From the NCBI RefSeq assembly GCF_034190915.1, contig NW_026947502.1, positions 36,176,785 through 36,240,784 of the forward strand: DNA of 64,000 nucleotides, given 5' to 3'. The notes beneath the pieces are model-generated. The model did not search any database. It worked only from the letters and a program-made list of their open reading frames with translations, and had not been told where the DNA came from. The first letter of the stretch is position 1. Each line of letters opens with the position of its first letter. Below, in pieces: positions 32,557 to 45,255 of this stretch. The DNA comes from Cavia porcellus. Lineage: Eukaryota; Chordata; Mammalia; Rodentia; Caviidae. Made by a program: the position numbers and the translations under genes.

Positions 32557-35127
32557 ATACATTTTTTACTCATTCTTGCGGCTTCTCTTACTCCAAACTT
32601 GTACTTCAAATAACCAACCAACCAACCCAACAAGTGCCTAATCATGTTTCCTTGGTTGTATATTTATATATTTTCAGTAAAATAGTTCCTGTTGACCCTG
32701 TCTTCCTCTTATCTCAGTCCCAACCTGCTTATTGCAGGTCCTGCCATCTTTCCTGGTCTGCTGAAAACTTCTGTTATTCATATTCCAATATACTCCCATT
32801 CCAAAACACTGTTCAAGTGCTGACCTCCTCAGACTGAGAGTGATGCAGGATGCACCCTGAAAATTGACCTGTGTGATCCACCGTATATGTTTTACATGAC
32901 TCAAAATGTTCCTGTGCCTTAGCAGTGTGTGTGTTTATGTGTTACTCCAACGAATACCTGCCATCCAAATTCCTTTCCTTGGAATTTCTTAAATCCCAGG
33001 CCAATCAGCAGATTCTGGATCATGGATTTTCACTAATGAAACATATGCAAGGTGTATGGAAATCTCAAATCCAGTCCAAAAACAATGTCTTTGTGCTATG
33101 TAAGGCCTTCTATGATTTTTGTCCCAAACACTTTCCTTTCTGTTCTTTACTTTCATTCAGTGTATTCTTTGGAATTCCCTTCTTCTATCTTCAAAATCTT
33201 CAAAATCTTACCTCTGCTCTGGGGCTCAATCCAAACCCTACCTTGTTTGACCATCTTTGAGCTATACATGTTACGTGCCCATGAATATTTGTTAACTCAT
33301 CAAAAATTTGTTGGCGCTGAAGTCAGTATCCTAGCAAGGATTCTCCATTCTGGTTTTTAAAAAAATACTCATCCTCTCATATCTACCTCGGTTTGAGTTC
33401 TTACTGTCCTCTGGGTAAGCAGTCACTTGATCTTCACTCAGAGAGCTTGATGCTGATGGAGCCTCTATCGCTTGGAGCCTACCCACCAGCTGACAACCAC
33501 ACCAGCCAAACGCCAGAGGTATTTGCTTTCAAACATTTAACATTTGCTTTGTGTTACCCTTTTATTAGGAAGATTAAAACCGAAAGGGAAGCAAGAGAGG
33601 CAGAGCTTTCTTCTTTTCTTCCTGCAAGAACAGCTTGTTTCCATGACATTTATACAGTGAGCTTTTTCTAAATGACAAGCAGATTGTTAGAAGATGTTAT
33701 TTTCTGTCTCTTTGCTTTGGATCTTCACTTAGTGGGTGTAATGTAAGAGAGACAGCCTCACTAGGAGGCTGACTGTCAGGTATATAGATCTTGGAGGGGG
33801 TTGGGAGGAGTGTTTATTGAATACATTTCTTTGAGGGTTGCTATAGCAGCAGCCCAACAGATCCTGGCTGGAAGTTGTAAGATGTATTAGCATTGTTGCT
33901 TTTTTTTTTTTTTTTTACATAGAGTAACATTTTTACAGACATAAGTGTCTGCTCTTTTTAATTTTCCCTTTCGTGAAGAAAACTGAATGCTCACAGAGGA
34001 TGACACCCATGCGACAGCAGAAGACCATATATTTAGGTTGACGTGAAATGGCTGGTTCAATTTGGATCACGACTTTGCTCTTCAGGAAAGAGGTCAGTTT
34101 CAGAGGTCGCCAGCTGAATGTCCACTCACCCAGGCTGCTGATCATGCTGCTGAAACGATGGAAGAGACAGCACCTCAACAGTGACCTCGCCACAGTCAGC
34201 ATCACTGACGTCTGCACACACTGAACTGGGTACAAATTGCTATCCCCACCTTTTCCCTGGAGCAACTCCTGGGAAACTTTTATATCAGAAGTCTCTTCTT
34301 TCCTCAAATGCTCTCCCCAACTATATTACTTTCCTGGGTCAGACCTTATGATGCTCTCATGGATTTGTGCAACGTGTCTCTGAACTCATGCAATCCAATC
34401 CATAGTACTGCTCTCCCAAAGGGGGTAAACAACCCTATAAAATAAAACTTATTATGTCACTGCACCTATTTGACAAACTCCACTGCCTCTCTACCCTCTC
34501 TTCATCTAAACTGCTTTCCCCAACACAGAAGGCCATTCATGGGTGATTCCAGAAGTTCTTTTCCCTGGGCTTTGCACAGATGGCCACCTGCTGTATTCTA
34601 TACCTTGTCTCAGCATTTTATTCCAGATTTCTTCTGTCCTCAAACACACTGTGCTTGGAACTATCACTGTCAAAGTTTGAAAGAAGAAGGCTATTTTCCC
34701 TAAAGATTTTTGTTTATTTGGTTAGACACACTTTTAAAAATTATTTCTAGCTTGAGTGGCTTTAAACAAGCATTCACTCTCCAATTTGCCACAGGTATTT
34801 TTAATATTCTATCTACCTCCTTCCATTTTGCATATATATATCATTTGTCTGCCGCTAAAGGCATTTGAATTTATGTCTCTTGAAGAGGAACTGTTTTTCC
34901 TTTCTGCTTATTGCATTTGTACCCTTCGTGATCTAGAAACAATATCATTGCCAATTCAAAACACATCACAGCCTACCCAAAAGGGCGCTTTGCTCTATTT
35001 GCTCTTCTCCACAAAGTTCTTTCCTTTAAAAAAGTGCTGATGAAATAATTATAATCATGCTTATACTATGACCCTACTCAACCATATTGCTAGCTTTTTC
35101 AGAAGTTAATCATAAAAGTTTCTGAGT
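32557..35127. other. unclassified intergenic DNA
   Basis: No gene recognised. Open frames up to 124 codons (for example 33933-34307 minus) have no recognisable domain. A T16-17 tract lies at 33900-33916. Confidence 0.45.
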
Positions 35128-35241
35128 CACCTAGAGTGGTGATGCAGGCCTGTGATTCCAGCCTCTCAGGGGCTGAAGCAAGAGGACTGTGAGGTCAAGG
35201 ACAGGCTGGGCAACAGAGGAAGGCCTTATCTCAGACAAAAG
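35128..35241 (+). mobile_element. old 7SL-derived (B1-like) SINE
   Basis: ACCTAGAGTGGTGATGCAGG, CTGTGATTCCAGCCTCTCAG, GGGCTGAAGCAAGAGGACTG, GAGGTCAAGGACAGGCTGGG, CAACAGAGGAAGGCC and TATCTCAGACAAAA follow the 7SL/B1 order with many substitutions. Confidence 0.75.
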
Positions 35242-37079
35242 CCAAACATTTCTTTGAGCACACCATCTATCACAGTGCTGAGTAGGGTAAACATTTGTTA
35301 GAAAAATGATCACAATTTTACAGATGAAAAAGCTAGCTTTTGAGCTACTTAAGCTTACTCTTGTGGTACAGTCCTTAGAAGGAGAAACACTGTAAGTTGA
35401 ATCACGCTTTTTTAAGTAAAAAGTCAAGCTTTTCAAAAATTGACACATTAGTAGGTCCTTCCTAAAGGGTCATTGTTCCTTAGGTCTGGTTAATATTTTC
35501 ACTGTGTGTAGCCAAGTCCTTACATATTTTGACACACAACCACTAAAACATTTAACTCCAACAGACACTTGCAATAGAAAATGAACAACAAAATGTAAAC
35601 ATTCCTTCTTCTCCTTCTAAGTAGAATCTCATGATAGTCTGTCTGTAGATACTTCTGTTGTATTTCCAAAGGCAATAGAGAGAAACAACCATGAAAAAGC
35701 CAGATACAAAGATGGGGTAGATGGTTCCCAAACCAAAACGGGGGATGCCATGAAGAAGAAAAACATTTCAGGAGTGAAAGAGTAAAATGATGCAGAGGAA
35801 AAAGGGGAAGAGAATCTACTACAACGTAGGACTTGGGAAATGTCACAGCCCAAGATAAATTTTTATAAATTTTGTAGCCGATGGAGTTAATTTCCCAACT
35901 CAACAGTCGCCCCCAAAGAAAGCCTTGCTGTAGAAGATTTCATGAAGCCTTTCAAGCCTGAAGAGTCAGATTTGTGTTTATTTACAATGTGTTGCTTGGT
36001 TATGCTATGTAAAGTAGCAGTGTAAAGGTTCAGAGCCATTTGTTATTACTTATCTACTGTATTTCAATATCCTATTACAGTCCAACTCTATTATTTTATC
36101 AGATACTATTTTATATCAGGTACTATTTTATCAGATATTAAAACAATGAGGTTGACTACTTGGGTGAGTTTCTTCCAAAGGGAGAAAAGAAGTTATATAC
36201 TTTTTTCCTCCCAAGCACTAAGCTAGAGTCATTTTAAGGTTAAAAATAAGAAGAGGAGGTAGGATCCTCGGGGAGGCTAAGAAATCAATAATAAGAGGAT
36301 AAATTTTAAAAAATCTCTGAGTGAAAACTGAAAATTTCAGCCACAAAGAAAGAAGTTTGCTCCTCTGAATTATGGATTTACAATGAACATTTAATTTTCC
36401 TTTACAACGAACATTTAATTTTCCTGCATATTTGCCTTTACTTTCCAGTTAAAATTAGAAGGAAAAAAAAAAGCTCCTGGAAACCCTACATAGGTAATAA
36501 AACTTGACTCATGTACAGAATTATCACTATTTGTTCCACCAACTTTTTCCAAACACCTACTGCTGAATCAAGTCTAGATCATAGCAGAAATATTTTGATG
36601 ATACTAGTCTTTCCTGAAGTCTTTCATTTGGTAACTAGTTTGTGTTTTTCCCTAAAGATACCAGATAGCATATCATGGCTGAGTAAATAAGAAACATCTC
36701 CTTGTAACTGAAATACAGTGATGCATTTCTGTAAGTGGCTCAAGGAGGAGAGCAGAAATACTCTGTGGAAGACGGGTGACCTCTGACAGGCAGGAGCTAA
36801 CAAAATATCCAATCAGATATGAAGCAATTGAGGACCTATTAGAGCACAGTCATACTCAGGATATTGGGCTGAATGATTCAGCAGTCTCCTGGTTGCTTTC
36901 AGGCTTGACCTAATCCATCTCTGCCAGTGTGATTGCTTGGGACACTTCTTTTTTCTGAGGCTCTAATTTTTCATATATTCTGTGTTATTGCACTGCAGGA
37001 CTATTGTTGTGCTGAGATGTTAATTTTTCCTGAATTAATCCATAGACACAATTCTATCTCTTTAAAATTCAAATATTTA
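35242..37079. other. unclassified intergenic DNA
   Basis: No gene or certain repeat. A short tandem duplication (about 19 bp around TACAATGAACATTTAATTTT and TACAACGAACATTTAATTTT) is visible near 36379-36422. Frames on the minus strand near 35.5-35.9 kb lack recognisable similarity. Confidence 0.45.
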
Positions 37080-38160
37080 GAAATTAAGATGCTGATATAA
37101 AAATATATATGAAAGTGGTGGAGTGACCTAATATAGTGAGAATGACCTTGAAAAAGAAGAATAGAACAGGAGGAATAGATCTACCTGATTTCAAGGCTTA
37201 TTAGAAATCACTATAATATTGATATAGCAAAATACAAACCAGAAATAAACAGAACATAGTTCACAAATAAACACTAGGTATACATATAAGTTTGTAAATA
37301 CTCAGAGGATACACATACTGTTCTTGCATTTGAACCTAGCAACAAGAGATGAATAAGGGTCAAACAATTGGATAACTATACTAGAAAAGCGTAAAATTTA
37401 CCCTTAATTTGGTATACAATAATATAGTAGACATTGGTCATATAGTAAAACATAATTAACAAAATTACAAAGGTACTAGAAAGGATTTATCATGATTTTT
37501 CTTACCTTAGGGTAGATAAAGACAAGATATGAAAGGCAAGAATCACAAAATAATTAATAAACTGGGCTTTATCAAAACTTTCTGACATTCAAAACATATT
37601 CTTAATAAAATCAAAAGACAAGTCACAGACTAGAAGGGGAACATGTACACACAAATGCAATCACTGGAAAATGTCTGGATGTTATCAAATTGTCAGAAGT
37701 TTTATTACCAATTATTTATCTAAGAAAAGTGAATGCATATACAAGACATCTTTATGCCAATGTTTATAGGAGTTAAATACTGAAAAATCATTAGATACAT
37801 TGATAAGCTGCTATATATTCATAAATGAAATATTACTCAGCAAGAAGAAGTGAATTATATATCATAGATGAATCTCAAAAACATTGGGTTGAGCAACAAA
37901 AAGAAGACATACACAAAAGAATCCCATACTGTGTTATGAATCCATCTCTAAAAGGCAAAATAAATCCATAATGATAAAACCAGATCAGCGGTTGCCTGAG
38001 GCAGAGAGGGAGGAAGAAAAGGAATTGACTGCAAAATGATATAAAGACATTTTCTTGGGTGATGGACATATTCTACCCCTTGATTGGGGTAGTGGCTACA
38101 TGAGCATGTAAGGTATGATTGAAACGTGGTGAATGCATAAAGTTTTAAAACATTTCTGCA
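37080..38160 (+). mobile_element. old L1 (L1M-like) ORF2 C-terminus and 3' UTR
   Basis: 37130-37560 resembles the ORF2 region after the reverse transcriptase (ACCTTGAAAAAGAAGAATAG, CTACCTGATTTCAAGGCTTA). 37900-38150 carries the L1M-type 3' UTR landmarks GATCAGCGGTTGCCTGAGG, GGTGATGGACATATTCTACC and CTTGATTGGGGTAGTGGCTA. The final 3' piece reappears at 38700-38775 (ACAGAACTGTACATTTAAAA, CAAATTATATTTTAAC), so the element was split by an insertion. Confidence 0.75.
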
Positions 38161-38490
38161 GTAAAAGACCTATTGCCATTAATGTCCCTCTGAATTCTCC
38201 TCCTCACAATTATCTTATTATTCCTGTCACTCTCGGAAGCAGCTCTGGATGTCGTCTTTCAGGAGTATTTTTAGTAGCAGTGATGTAACTGCCTTGATTT
38301 GCTGAACCCATTCAGCACGCTTACCTTTCATGGTCATTTGGACTTTGGGGAAGACTCGGAAGTAACAGGGTACCAGATCCAGTGAATGAGGTAGATGAGG
38401 ACATACTGTGAGGTTGTTAAGAGCCTGCTGTTCTGTTGACAGCTACTTGATAGCAGCATTCATCGCACTGTTGATCACATCTAGTAAAGA
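38161..38490 (-). mobile_element. mariner-family transposase fragment (antisense)
   Basis: On the minus strand the sequence reads LNNLTVCPHLPHSLDLVPCY, then FRVFPKVQMTMKGKRAEW, then DIQSCFRE. This is the mariner transposase C-terminal part, corresponding to the conserved HPPYSPDLAP and LFPKLK blocks and the CF-WQE region, with in-frame stops near the end. The proline-tyrosine signature is degraded (HLPHSLD). It is non-functional and sits inside the old L1 3' UTR. Confidence 0.7.
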
Positions 38491-38504
38491 CAGTTGAAAA
38501 AGAA

Positions 38505-38690
38505 CATTTGTTCTGATCTACCTTTATTTTGGCAGGAGTCTGCTTCAAAAACTGGCAAGAATGATGGAATATATACATTCAAAGCAAAGGGGACTATTTT
38601 GAAGGGGATTAATATCAATAGACCCTTTTACTATAACACATTTTTTAGAAGTTTAAACATTCATTCATCTTGTTTTGCTGTTCATAACCG
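38505..38690 (+). mobile_element. mariner-family transposase C-terminus (sense)
   Basis: On the + strand 38541 onward reads CFKNWQE, a stop, WNIYIQS, KGDYFEGD and then stops. This matches the mariner C-terminal signature with its usual YFEGD end. It faces away from the antisense fragment at 38161-38490, so both C-termini point outward. Confidence 0.65.
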
Positions 38691-38699
38691 TGGGTCACC

Positions 38700-38775
38700 T
38701 TACAGAACTGTACATTTAAAATGGATGTGCTTTACTGTACATACAAATTATATTTTAACAAATTTCATGTTTAAA
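38700..38775 (+). mobile_element. L1M-like 3' terminus, split from 37080-38160
   Basis: The ACAGAACTGTACATTTAAAA, GTGCTTTACTGTACATACAA, ATTATATTTTAAC series is the extreme 3' end of an old L1, continuing the element before the mariner insertion. Confidence 0.6.
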
Positions 38776-41107
38776 ACTGTAACCATATGGCAGCTCAACC
38801 TAATAGCTGACAAAAATAAACTCACCAGCTTTCAGTATTAAAAGTAAGTAGAACCTATCTTATTATCCCCTGAACTCACAATCAGTAAAACTCAATGTGT
38901 TTGTTCTATAAACCAGACTCCTGCCGAGCCAAAATAAAGGTAGACCAAAGCAAATGCTCTTCATTTCTGTAGAGTTAAATAACAGCAAGGAAATCAGAGT
39001 ATTGGGTTTTACTTTTTCAAAATGCCATGTGGCCTGGTGGTTCAAATATTACTTTTACATGTTCCTAAATGAGTCACTACTCAGACAACTTTGCTCAGAG
39101 TAAACTGCGCTATTACAGGTCTGATGCTATACTTGGAGAAGCAATTTTCACTAAAGGTATCAGTAGATATTTGAGTTTTTATGCTACATATTTCTTAAAC
39201 TTAAGGATACAAAGGAAATGCATTGCAATTTCATGGACTCTGATTATTAAACCTGCACTTATTTTTTTTTTCTTAGCAACAGTGAAAAGCCTTAGAACTG
39301 TTTGGGTTTTAATGTCATTTTTGTTATCTTCATAAAATGAGTATTTTGTGTACCTCGATAACCAAAGAAATTGCAGCTACTGGCATTGTATCAAAAATTT
39401 TTTTCTTAGTTATTCTTATTCCATGACCATTCTGATGCTGTGGTTAACAAGTAATTATCTTCTTTGTTGCTAAAGTCCATCCAGAGAAAACCAAAAATTA
39501 TTCAGTTATACCTAAAGTAAGAATCAACAGATTTGCTTATTTCTTTGTGAGGAAATGAGAAAGAATCCAATTTTTAAAGAAAATATTGAACAAAAGCTAA
39601 CTGCCATTCATTGGGAATGTCCTATGTCTGATATTTTGTTGTATTTCAGATCCAACGAGACATGACCCCACATGTAGGAAATGCACCTGAGTTGCTGCAG
39701 AATTCAAGTAAAATGTATCTGAATAATGTCAGATATATCCCTATGACTTGAAATCTAATGGAAATCTTAAAACTAAATTAAATCTTATAATTGCTTCAGT
39801 TTCCATTCAGACGCTTAGATTGATACAGAGCTGGTAAAAAATTGAAGTGGGAATCAGATAACACAATAGGTTATATCAATTTCTTTCCACATCTTAGATC
39901 TAACCTCCATCACATATCTATATCTACACCTATGTCTACATCATATATCTAACCAGAAGCTGCATCATATGTCACAGTACCCATAATCTCTAAAGAGAAG
40001 CTGTGAGGAAATGTTACATTAACATTGCTGAATCAGTGAATGCTAGATTTTAATTCTAACCAACCACTTAGAACTTATCAGTTGTGGTTATTTTTTCTGT
40101 TTCATAGACTTTTTAAGGATCGGAATAAAACTAGACTTTACTGGAGAAAAATTTACATAATATAGCAGTGTGTGCATTATTTTAGAGGGTAAACTCAAAC
40201 CCATTGCTGTTCTACACAGTAAGAATTTCATATAGAAATTCTTTAAAAATTCTAAAAATTCCCTGGAATACTAATAATCCGGTACTTAACTTTCTAATTT
40301 ATATATTTAAAGTTGAATTTAACCAAGTCTACTAAGATTTCTTTAGGAATAAAAGATGTTTTACAAAATTAGCATCCAAATTACATTAGTTCTAATGGCA
40401 GTTATGTCACCAACCATGTGACTTAAGTCACCTAAGTAATCTGGGATTTGGTTCCAGCCTCTAAATTAAGAAGGCCGAACTAAGATTTCTAAAGTTCCTT
40501 ATGGCTCTGAATTCTCAGTTCCAAAGCACCAGAGTTTCCCAGCTTAAAAAAAAAGTGCAATGTAAATAATGAATTTTCAATCTGCTGTGAGGGGGAGGCA
40601 CTAAGAATAACATTTAATGATTTTTAAAAATGATTTGAGTAAACTCTTTGCAGAAGTCCAAAAGTCAGACCTATATCTTAAGGGGCTATCAATTTTTGGG
40701 ACCCGCTGAATTGCCACTATGCAAAGAGGCAAGTAATTTTTTCCCTCCTGCCCATTTGACATTCAATGTCATTTAAATACTGTGATTAGTGATTAGCCCA
40801 TCACCCAAAACTATTTCTGATTCCCACAATGAGAGATAGATATCTCAGGAAATCAGACATATGCAAGACTAGACACAAGAACTGTCCCTTTCCTCAAGAC
40901 TAAAATCTTTTCTTGACAGTAATCACAGTGTCTTGTGATATCACAGCATTCAGGAAATATTCTACTGGACTCATCTTTCTAAAATGCAGCTGAAATACTT
41001 TTATTCTCCATCACAGAATTTTAAGTTTCACTACGTGATCTAAGTCTCTGTGAACATACATAAGGCCCATTAGCGTCTGGCTCGAATAATCATTGTTTTT
41101 TCTTTCT

Positions 41108-41110
<3 letters not shown>
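38776..41110. other. unclassified AT-rich intergenic DNA
   Basis: No gene or certain transposon. Some TATCTA-rich sequence lies near 39905-39960. Confidence 0.45.

Positions 41111-41153
<43 letters not shown>
41111..41153. repeat. (TC)n microsatellite
   Basis: About 20 uninterrupted TC units. Confidence 0.95.
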
Positions 41154-41155
<2 letters not shown>

Positions 41156-41164
41156 AATCAAATA

Positions 41165-41880
41165 TTGTATTTTAGACAAGTTAGCCAGTTCTGGTGACAT
41201 TTCCAGATTCGCATCTTTCTGCATCATTCCCAGGTAAATGTCTATTCCCTCAATCAAAACTGAAATATGCAGAGGTGGTAGACTGACAGCTGGTGGTCAC
41301 CCTGTGATGCCCAGCTGGACTGAGTCAGCATGGTGCTGGGTGCAGAAAGCCCACTTGAGGATTGCTGCCAACAGCATAAAAGGAAAACTGGAGGGGAAGA
41401 TGGTGCTGTTGATTCTCCTGTGGAAGCTTGTCCCATTGGCTTTCCTCATATGAAGTTGGCTGTTCATTGTTGGAGGAACTCGGGACCTCGCTGTTGCTGA
41501 TGACTGCAGTTCTCTTCCATTGGCAGCTCTGACCCTCACTTTGAGCATTGCTTCCTGGCTCCAGGGTGGACTCATCATTCTGATGGCACAGCTCCTTCAT
41601 CCTACTGGCACAGACTTTCTAGCTTCCACCACAAACCTTTGGGCTTCCCAGCACAGATCTGTGAAACAGGCTTGCATTAGACATTGTCGTGGCCTCTAGG
41701 CCTTCAGCTGGACTTGTGGAGGACTATGCCGTGGGTTCTAGGTCTTTGGGTCTCTAGTGTGTGGACCGATTTTCTGCACTTTTTTTGTATTTGATTCTCT
41801 ATTATAAAATAACCCTATAAATCATGTGCCCTGTATTATATCTTTTTCCTTGCAAACTCTGACTACAACATCAGAGTTCC
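41165..41880. other. GC-richer block of unknown class, possibly LTR-derived
   Basis: It stands out from AT-rich surroundings. Overlapping short frames exist on both strands, but none has recognisable similarity. The right end (CTGACTACAACA near 41867) resembles the termini of ERVL/MaLR-type LTRs. No left boundary or target duplication could be fixed. Confidence 0.3.
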
Positions 41881-42560
41881 AGTTCCTGGAAGAGTAAATA
41901 AGGATCCCAAGTTTAATGTCTCTAGAAATGGGCCAAGGATTGAAATCAAAGTTTACTCTCTATTGTAGTGGAATTTAATAAGAAAACTTTTTGAAAATGT
42001 AACTGAAAAATCTGTAGTTATGTGGGGGTTATCAAAACATTATTAAATGAATCAAATATAAGTGACAAAAAATCATATATGGTGTTTAAAACTCAAAAAT
42101 GAAATAAAACACAAAATGAGTTACAGTTTTAAAAAGTATATTTATCAGATGTAATGATATCTTAGAAGAGCATTATAATTTATAATTTTATGTTATTTTT
42201 ATATATTAACGGTTCTTACTAGCAAGAAAAACTGTTAATTCAATGTTACTAATATCGATGTGAAGAAGACAAAGAAACGTATGTCAAACTTGTGGGTAAG
42301 AGGAAGGAAGTAATACAGAAAGGAGCAGAAAGAAATGAAATAAGGAACCAAAGTTCCAATCAAGAGAATCAAAGCAAAAAATGTTTCTTTGAAAAGATTA
42401 ACCAAATGGTAAATTCATGACAAAAATTTTAAGAAATATGAGAGGAGAAAAAATAAACAAGATAGAAAATAGAAAAAGGAGGTTAAAAATCAAATGCTGT
42501 ATACTCTGAAAAAAATAAGAATATTATAAAGATTTTATACCAATATAAAAATCAAATGAA

Positions 42561-42660
42561 GGCTAGCGATTTAGCTCAGCCGCGTAAGCACCTGCCTGGC
42601 AAGCGCTAGGTTATGAGTTCGATCCCTGGTATCAAAAATAAATAAATAAATATTTAAAAA
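42561..42660 (+). mobile_element. ID-like tRNA-derived SINE (first of a tandem pair)
   Basis: GGCTAGCGATTTAGCTCAGC, CACCTGCCTGGCAAGCGC, GTTCGATCCCTGG and an (AAAT)n tail. It lies immediately left of a second copy. Confidence 0.88.
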
Positions 42661-42668
42661 ATCAAGTA

Positions 42669-42780
42669 GGGGCTGGAGATTTAGCTCAGCGGCATAAGCG
42701 CCTGCCTTGCAAGCAGGCAGCCATGAGTTCGATGTCTGGTACCGATAAAAACGAAAAAGACAAAAAAAAAAAAAAAAAAA
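42669..42780 (+). mobile_element. ID-like tRNA-Ala-derived SINE (second of a tandem pair)
   Basis: GGGGCTGGAGATTTAGCTCA, GCGGCATAAGCGCCTGCC, TTGCAAGCAGG, GTTCGATGTCTGGTACCG, and a tail ending in at least 20 A. The AAATCAAGT flank occurs at 42659-42667 and 42780-42788 as the target duplication. The long pure A tail suggests a young insertion at the tail of the older copy. Confidence 0.9.
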
Positions 42781-43474
42781 AATCAAGTGACATGAAAATC
42801 TTATTCAAGTGAGATGGAAAATTTTAACCACTCTATTTTATCAACACTGACATGACAGCATACAGAAAAACCGAGTGCCCTCCTACTCCTGGGAAACAAC
42901 TATTAGAAACATATCCATGAAGAAAATTTCACACCAGGAGGCTTTATCAGTTAACTCACTAAGTATTTAAGGAAAAGTTATTCCAAATTTTGCATAAATT
43001 TTTCCAGAGAATAGAGCAAGAAGAAAATCTTTTCAGGTCATTTGATGAGGTCGATATACAAAAGATTTAAAGCATATTAAAGGAAAGAAAAATTATATGT
43101 TGGTATAATAATCACAGGCAAGTTTTCAAAAATTTCAAAACTGAACAATTTATAAAAGCGTAATATGTCCTGAAGAGTTTTATCTCATTCTAGAAAACAA
43201 AACTTGGTTCAATGTTTGAAAGCAAAGTCATTCACCTCATTAATAGAACAGGAGGAAAAGCATAGAATCTTCTCAATTAAGGCAGATGAAATGTTGGATG
43301 AAATTCAACAACCTTTTGCATTAATAATTAAGAAACTATCAGCAAAGCAAAACCAAAGGAGAAATTTCTGGATTTTAAAATGAGAAACACACAGGCCTAT
43401 ACAAAGTTATACTTAATAGAGAAACTGTGAACAACTGTTTTTATTAGGTTAGGAATGATACAGAAATGCCCATT

Positions 43475-43476
<2 letters not shown>

Positions 43477-43528
<52 letters not shown>

Positions 43529-43545
43529 CGCTCGCTCTCGCTCTG
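43477..43545. repeat. (CT)n microsatellite with CGCT interruptions
   Basis: About 48 bp of CT units followed by CTCGCTCGCTCGCTCTCG. The open frame through it (LSLSLSLS) is a product of the repeat. Confidence 0.95.
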
Positions 43546-45255
43546 TTCTTTTCCTTTAAAATCTTGGAGATATACTAGTACCAGAAAGACAGTTTTCCCT
43601 TCTCTTCACCAGGCTCTGCAGTTTGCAATCTCAATCAAAATCCAAGGGATAGACTCTTCTGCAAATGGGAAAGGGAACACAAGATGGTGGGGCATTGAAG
43701 GAGGAGGGTGCAGGAGACAATTTGAGTGTCTCCTCTTGAATGCAAAACAATTACTGTGACTTTGATTATATCATTTTATTTTCATATACTGGTATATACA
43801 GAGCTGATTATGATATTTTCTTCTGTCTTCAATTGGCTCTAAGGATTGCAAACAAGGCTAGCCGAGGTACTGGTATGCAATCTCTAAAGTCATCAGACAG
43901 TCTCCTGTTTCCTCACATAGCTCTCTGTAAAAGATATGAGACAGTGGGATGGCTGAGTCAGTCAGATCCAGGAATGTCAAGTGGGTATGAGCCTCAAGGT
44001 AAAGAGGCCATGAGTCTCCAAGGCACAAAAGTTTACATGTGAGAAACTGAAGCCACATCTTCCAAAAACAATTCAGTTGCTACCTTAATTGAGTTAGGCA
44101 GATTGATCCTTCTGCATGTCATTCTCCCTGCATTTTGCAAAGACGATTTTCTCCTACCTGTCCAGGCAGTTCAAGTTACATAGCTCCTCATACATCCTTC
44201 AGCCACCACTTTCTTCACAAGATAATAAATTCTGGGAGAGGCCTTGGATCAGGACCTTTGTCCACACATCCTCACTGGGGTTGGGCACAGGAGCCCTTGG
44301 CTGCCCTTAACTTTGCATATGTCTTGGTGTCTTTACTCCTGCTGTGGGTTGCACTGGAGGTATTAGATTGAAATTAATTTGCCAGGATTCCAATAACATC
44401 TCAATGGGATTACAAATATAACTTTTTAGATTGTGAGGAAGACTAAAAGAGAGATTATAATACTTTGATTATCATACTCAATATTTGGGATTACAATACA
44501 GTGTAAAATTAAAAGAATTAAAATGTATTCTGCCCATAAATCTACTGCTCAATAAATATAATGTACTACATTATATACTACAAACATACTAATAAAACTT
44601 AAAAAAATAAAAAACACTAATAAAATTTTAAAAATTAAAAGAAAAAAATCCAAGCAGACATTTTTTGGGACAAGCTAATTTTAAAGTTTCAATGAACCTT
44701 TTAAAAAAGCCAAGACTGTTTAAGGACATGCCTGAGGAAAAACCAAAATAGATTATTTATTCTATTAGTCTTCAGTTTTTAAATTATAAAAGATGATGCT
44801 GGGGGACACTGTTATAATCTGAATTACAAAAAGAAGCCCATAAATAAAAAACAGCAGTGACCATAATGGAAAACATTTCTAAATTAACCTATGTTAAAAT
44901 CAAGAAGTTATGCTGATTAAAATATACTATTACAACAGTGAAAAGGCAAGACAGAGGAGAGTGAACATGTTATATGTACCTACAAACAATAAATGTTCAT
45001 TTTCTGAGTTTATAAAGTGAATACCAGTGAACAAGTAAAAGACTGATATTGCAATAGAACAATAAAGGTGTGTGAAAGGGATGTTCACAAATATGGATGG
45101 TCAAGTGGAGAATATGAACTTGAAAATGTTCCAAACTTTGCAATTCAACAGCTAATGAAAAATTTTCAATGATAACTTTCCTTATGTGTTCATCATACTC
45201 CAATAATACAAATTATTGACAATACTGGTACTTGAGAGCAATAGAATGTTTATCT
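43546..45255. other. unclassified intergenic DNA
   Basis: No gene recognised. 44575-44645 is very A-rich. Confidence 0.45.

Larger units (their letters stand above)
42240..43476 (+). mobile_element. old L1 ORF2 fragment, interrupted by two SINEs
   Basis: Codon-like A-rich sequence matching degraded ORF2. Around 42375 CAAAGCAAAAAATGTTTCTT TGAAAAGATTAACC recalls the [14 protein letters not shown] segment, and later pieces (43195-43420) recall the reverse transcriptase region. Frames are destroyed. Confidence 0.5.

Noticed and set aside
35520..35903. overlapping minus-strand frames of 127 and 74 codons
   Set aside because: Two frames overlap in the same strand with no similarity to known proteins; likely chance.
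43466..43759. 97-codon frame beginning with a Leu-Ser repeat
   Set aside because: Generated by the (CT)n microsatellite; no coding evidence.
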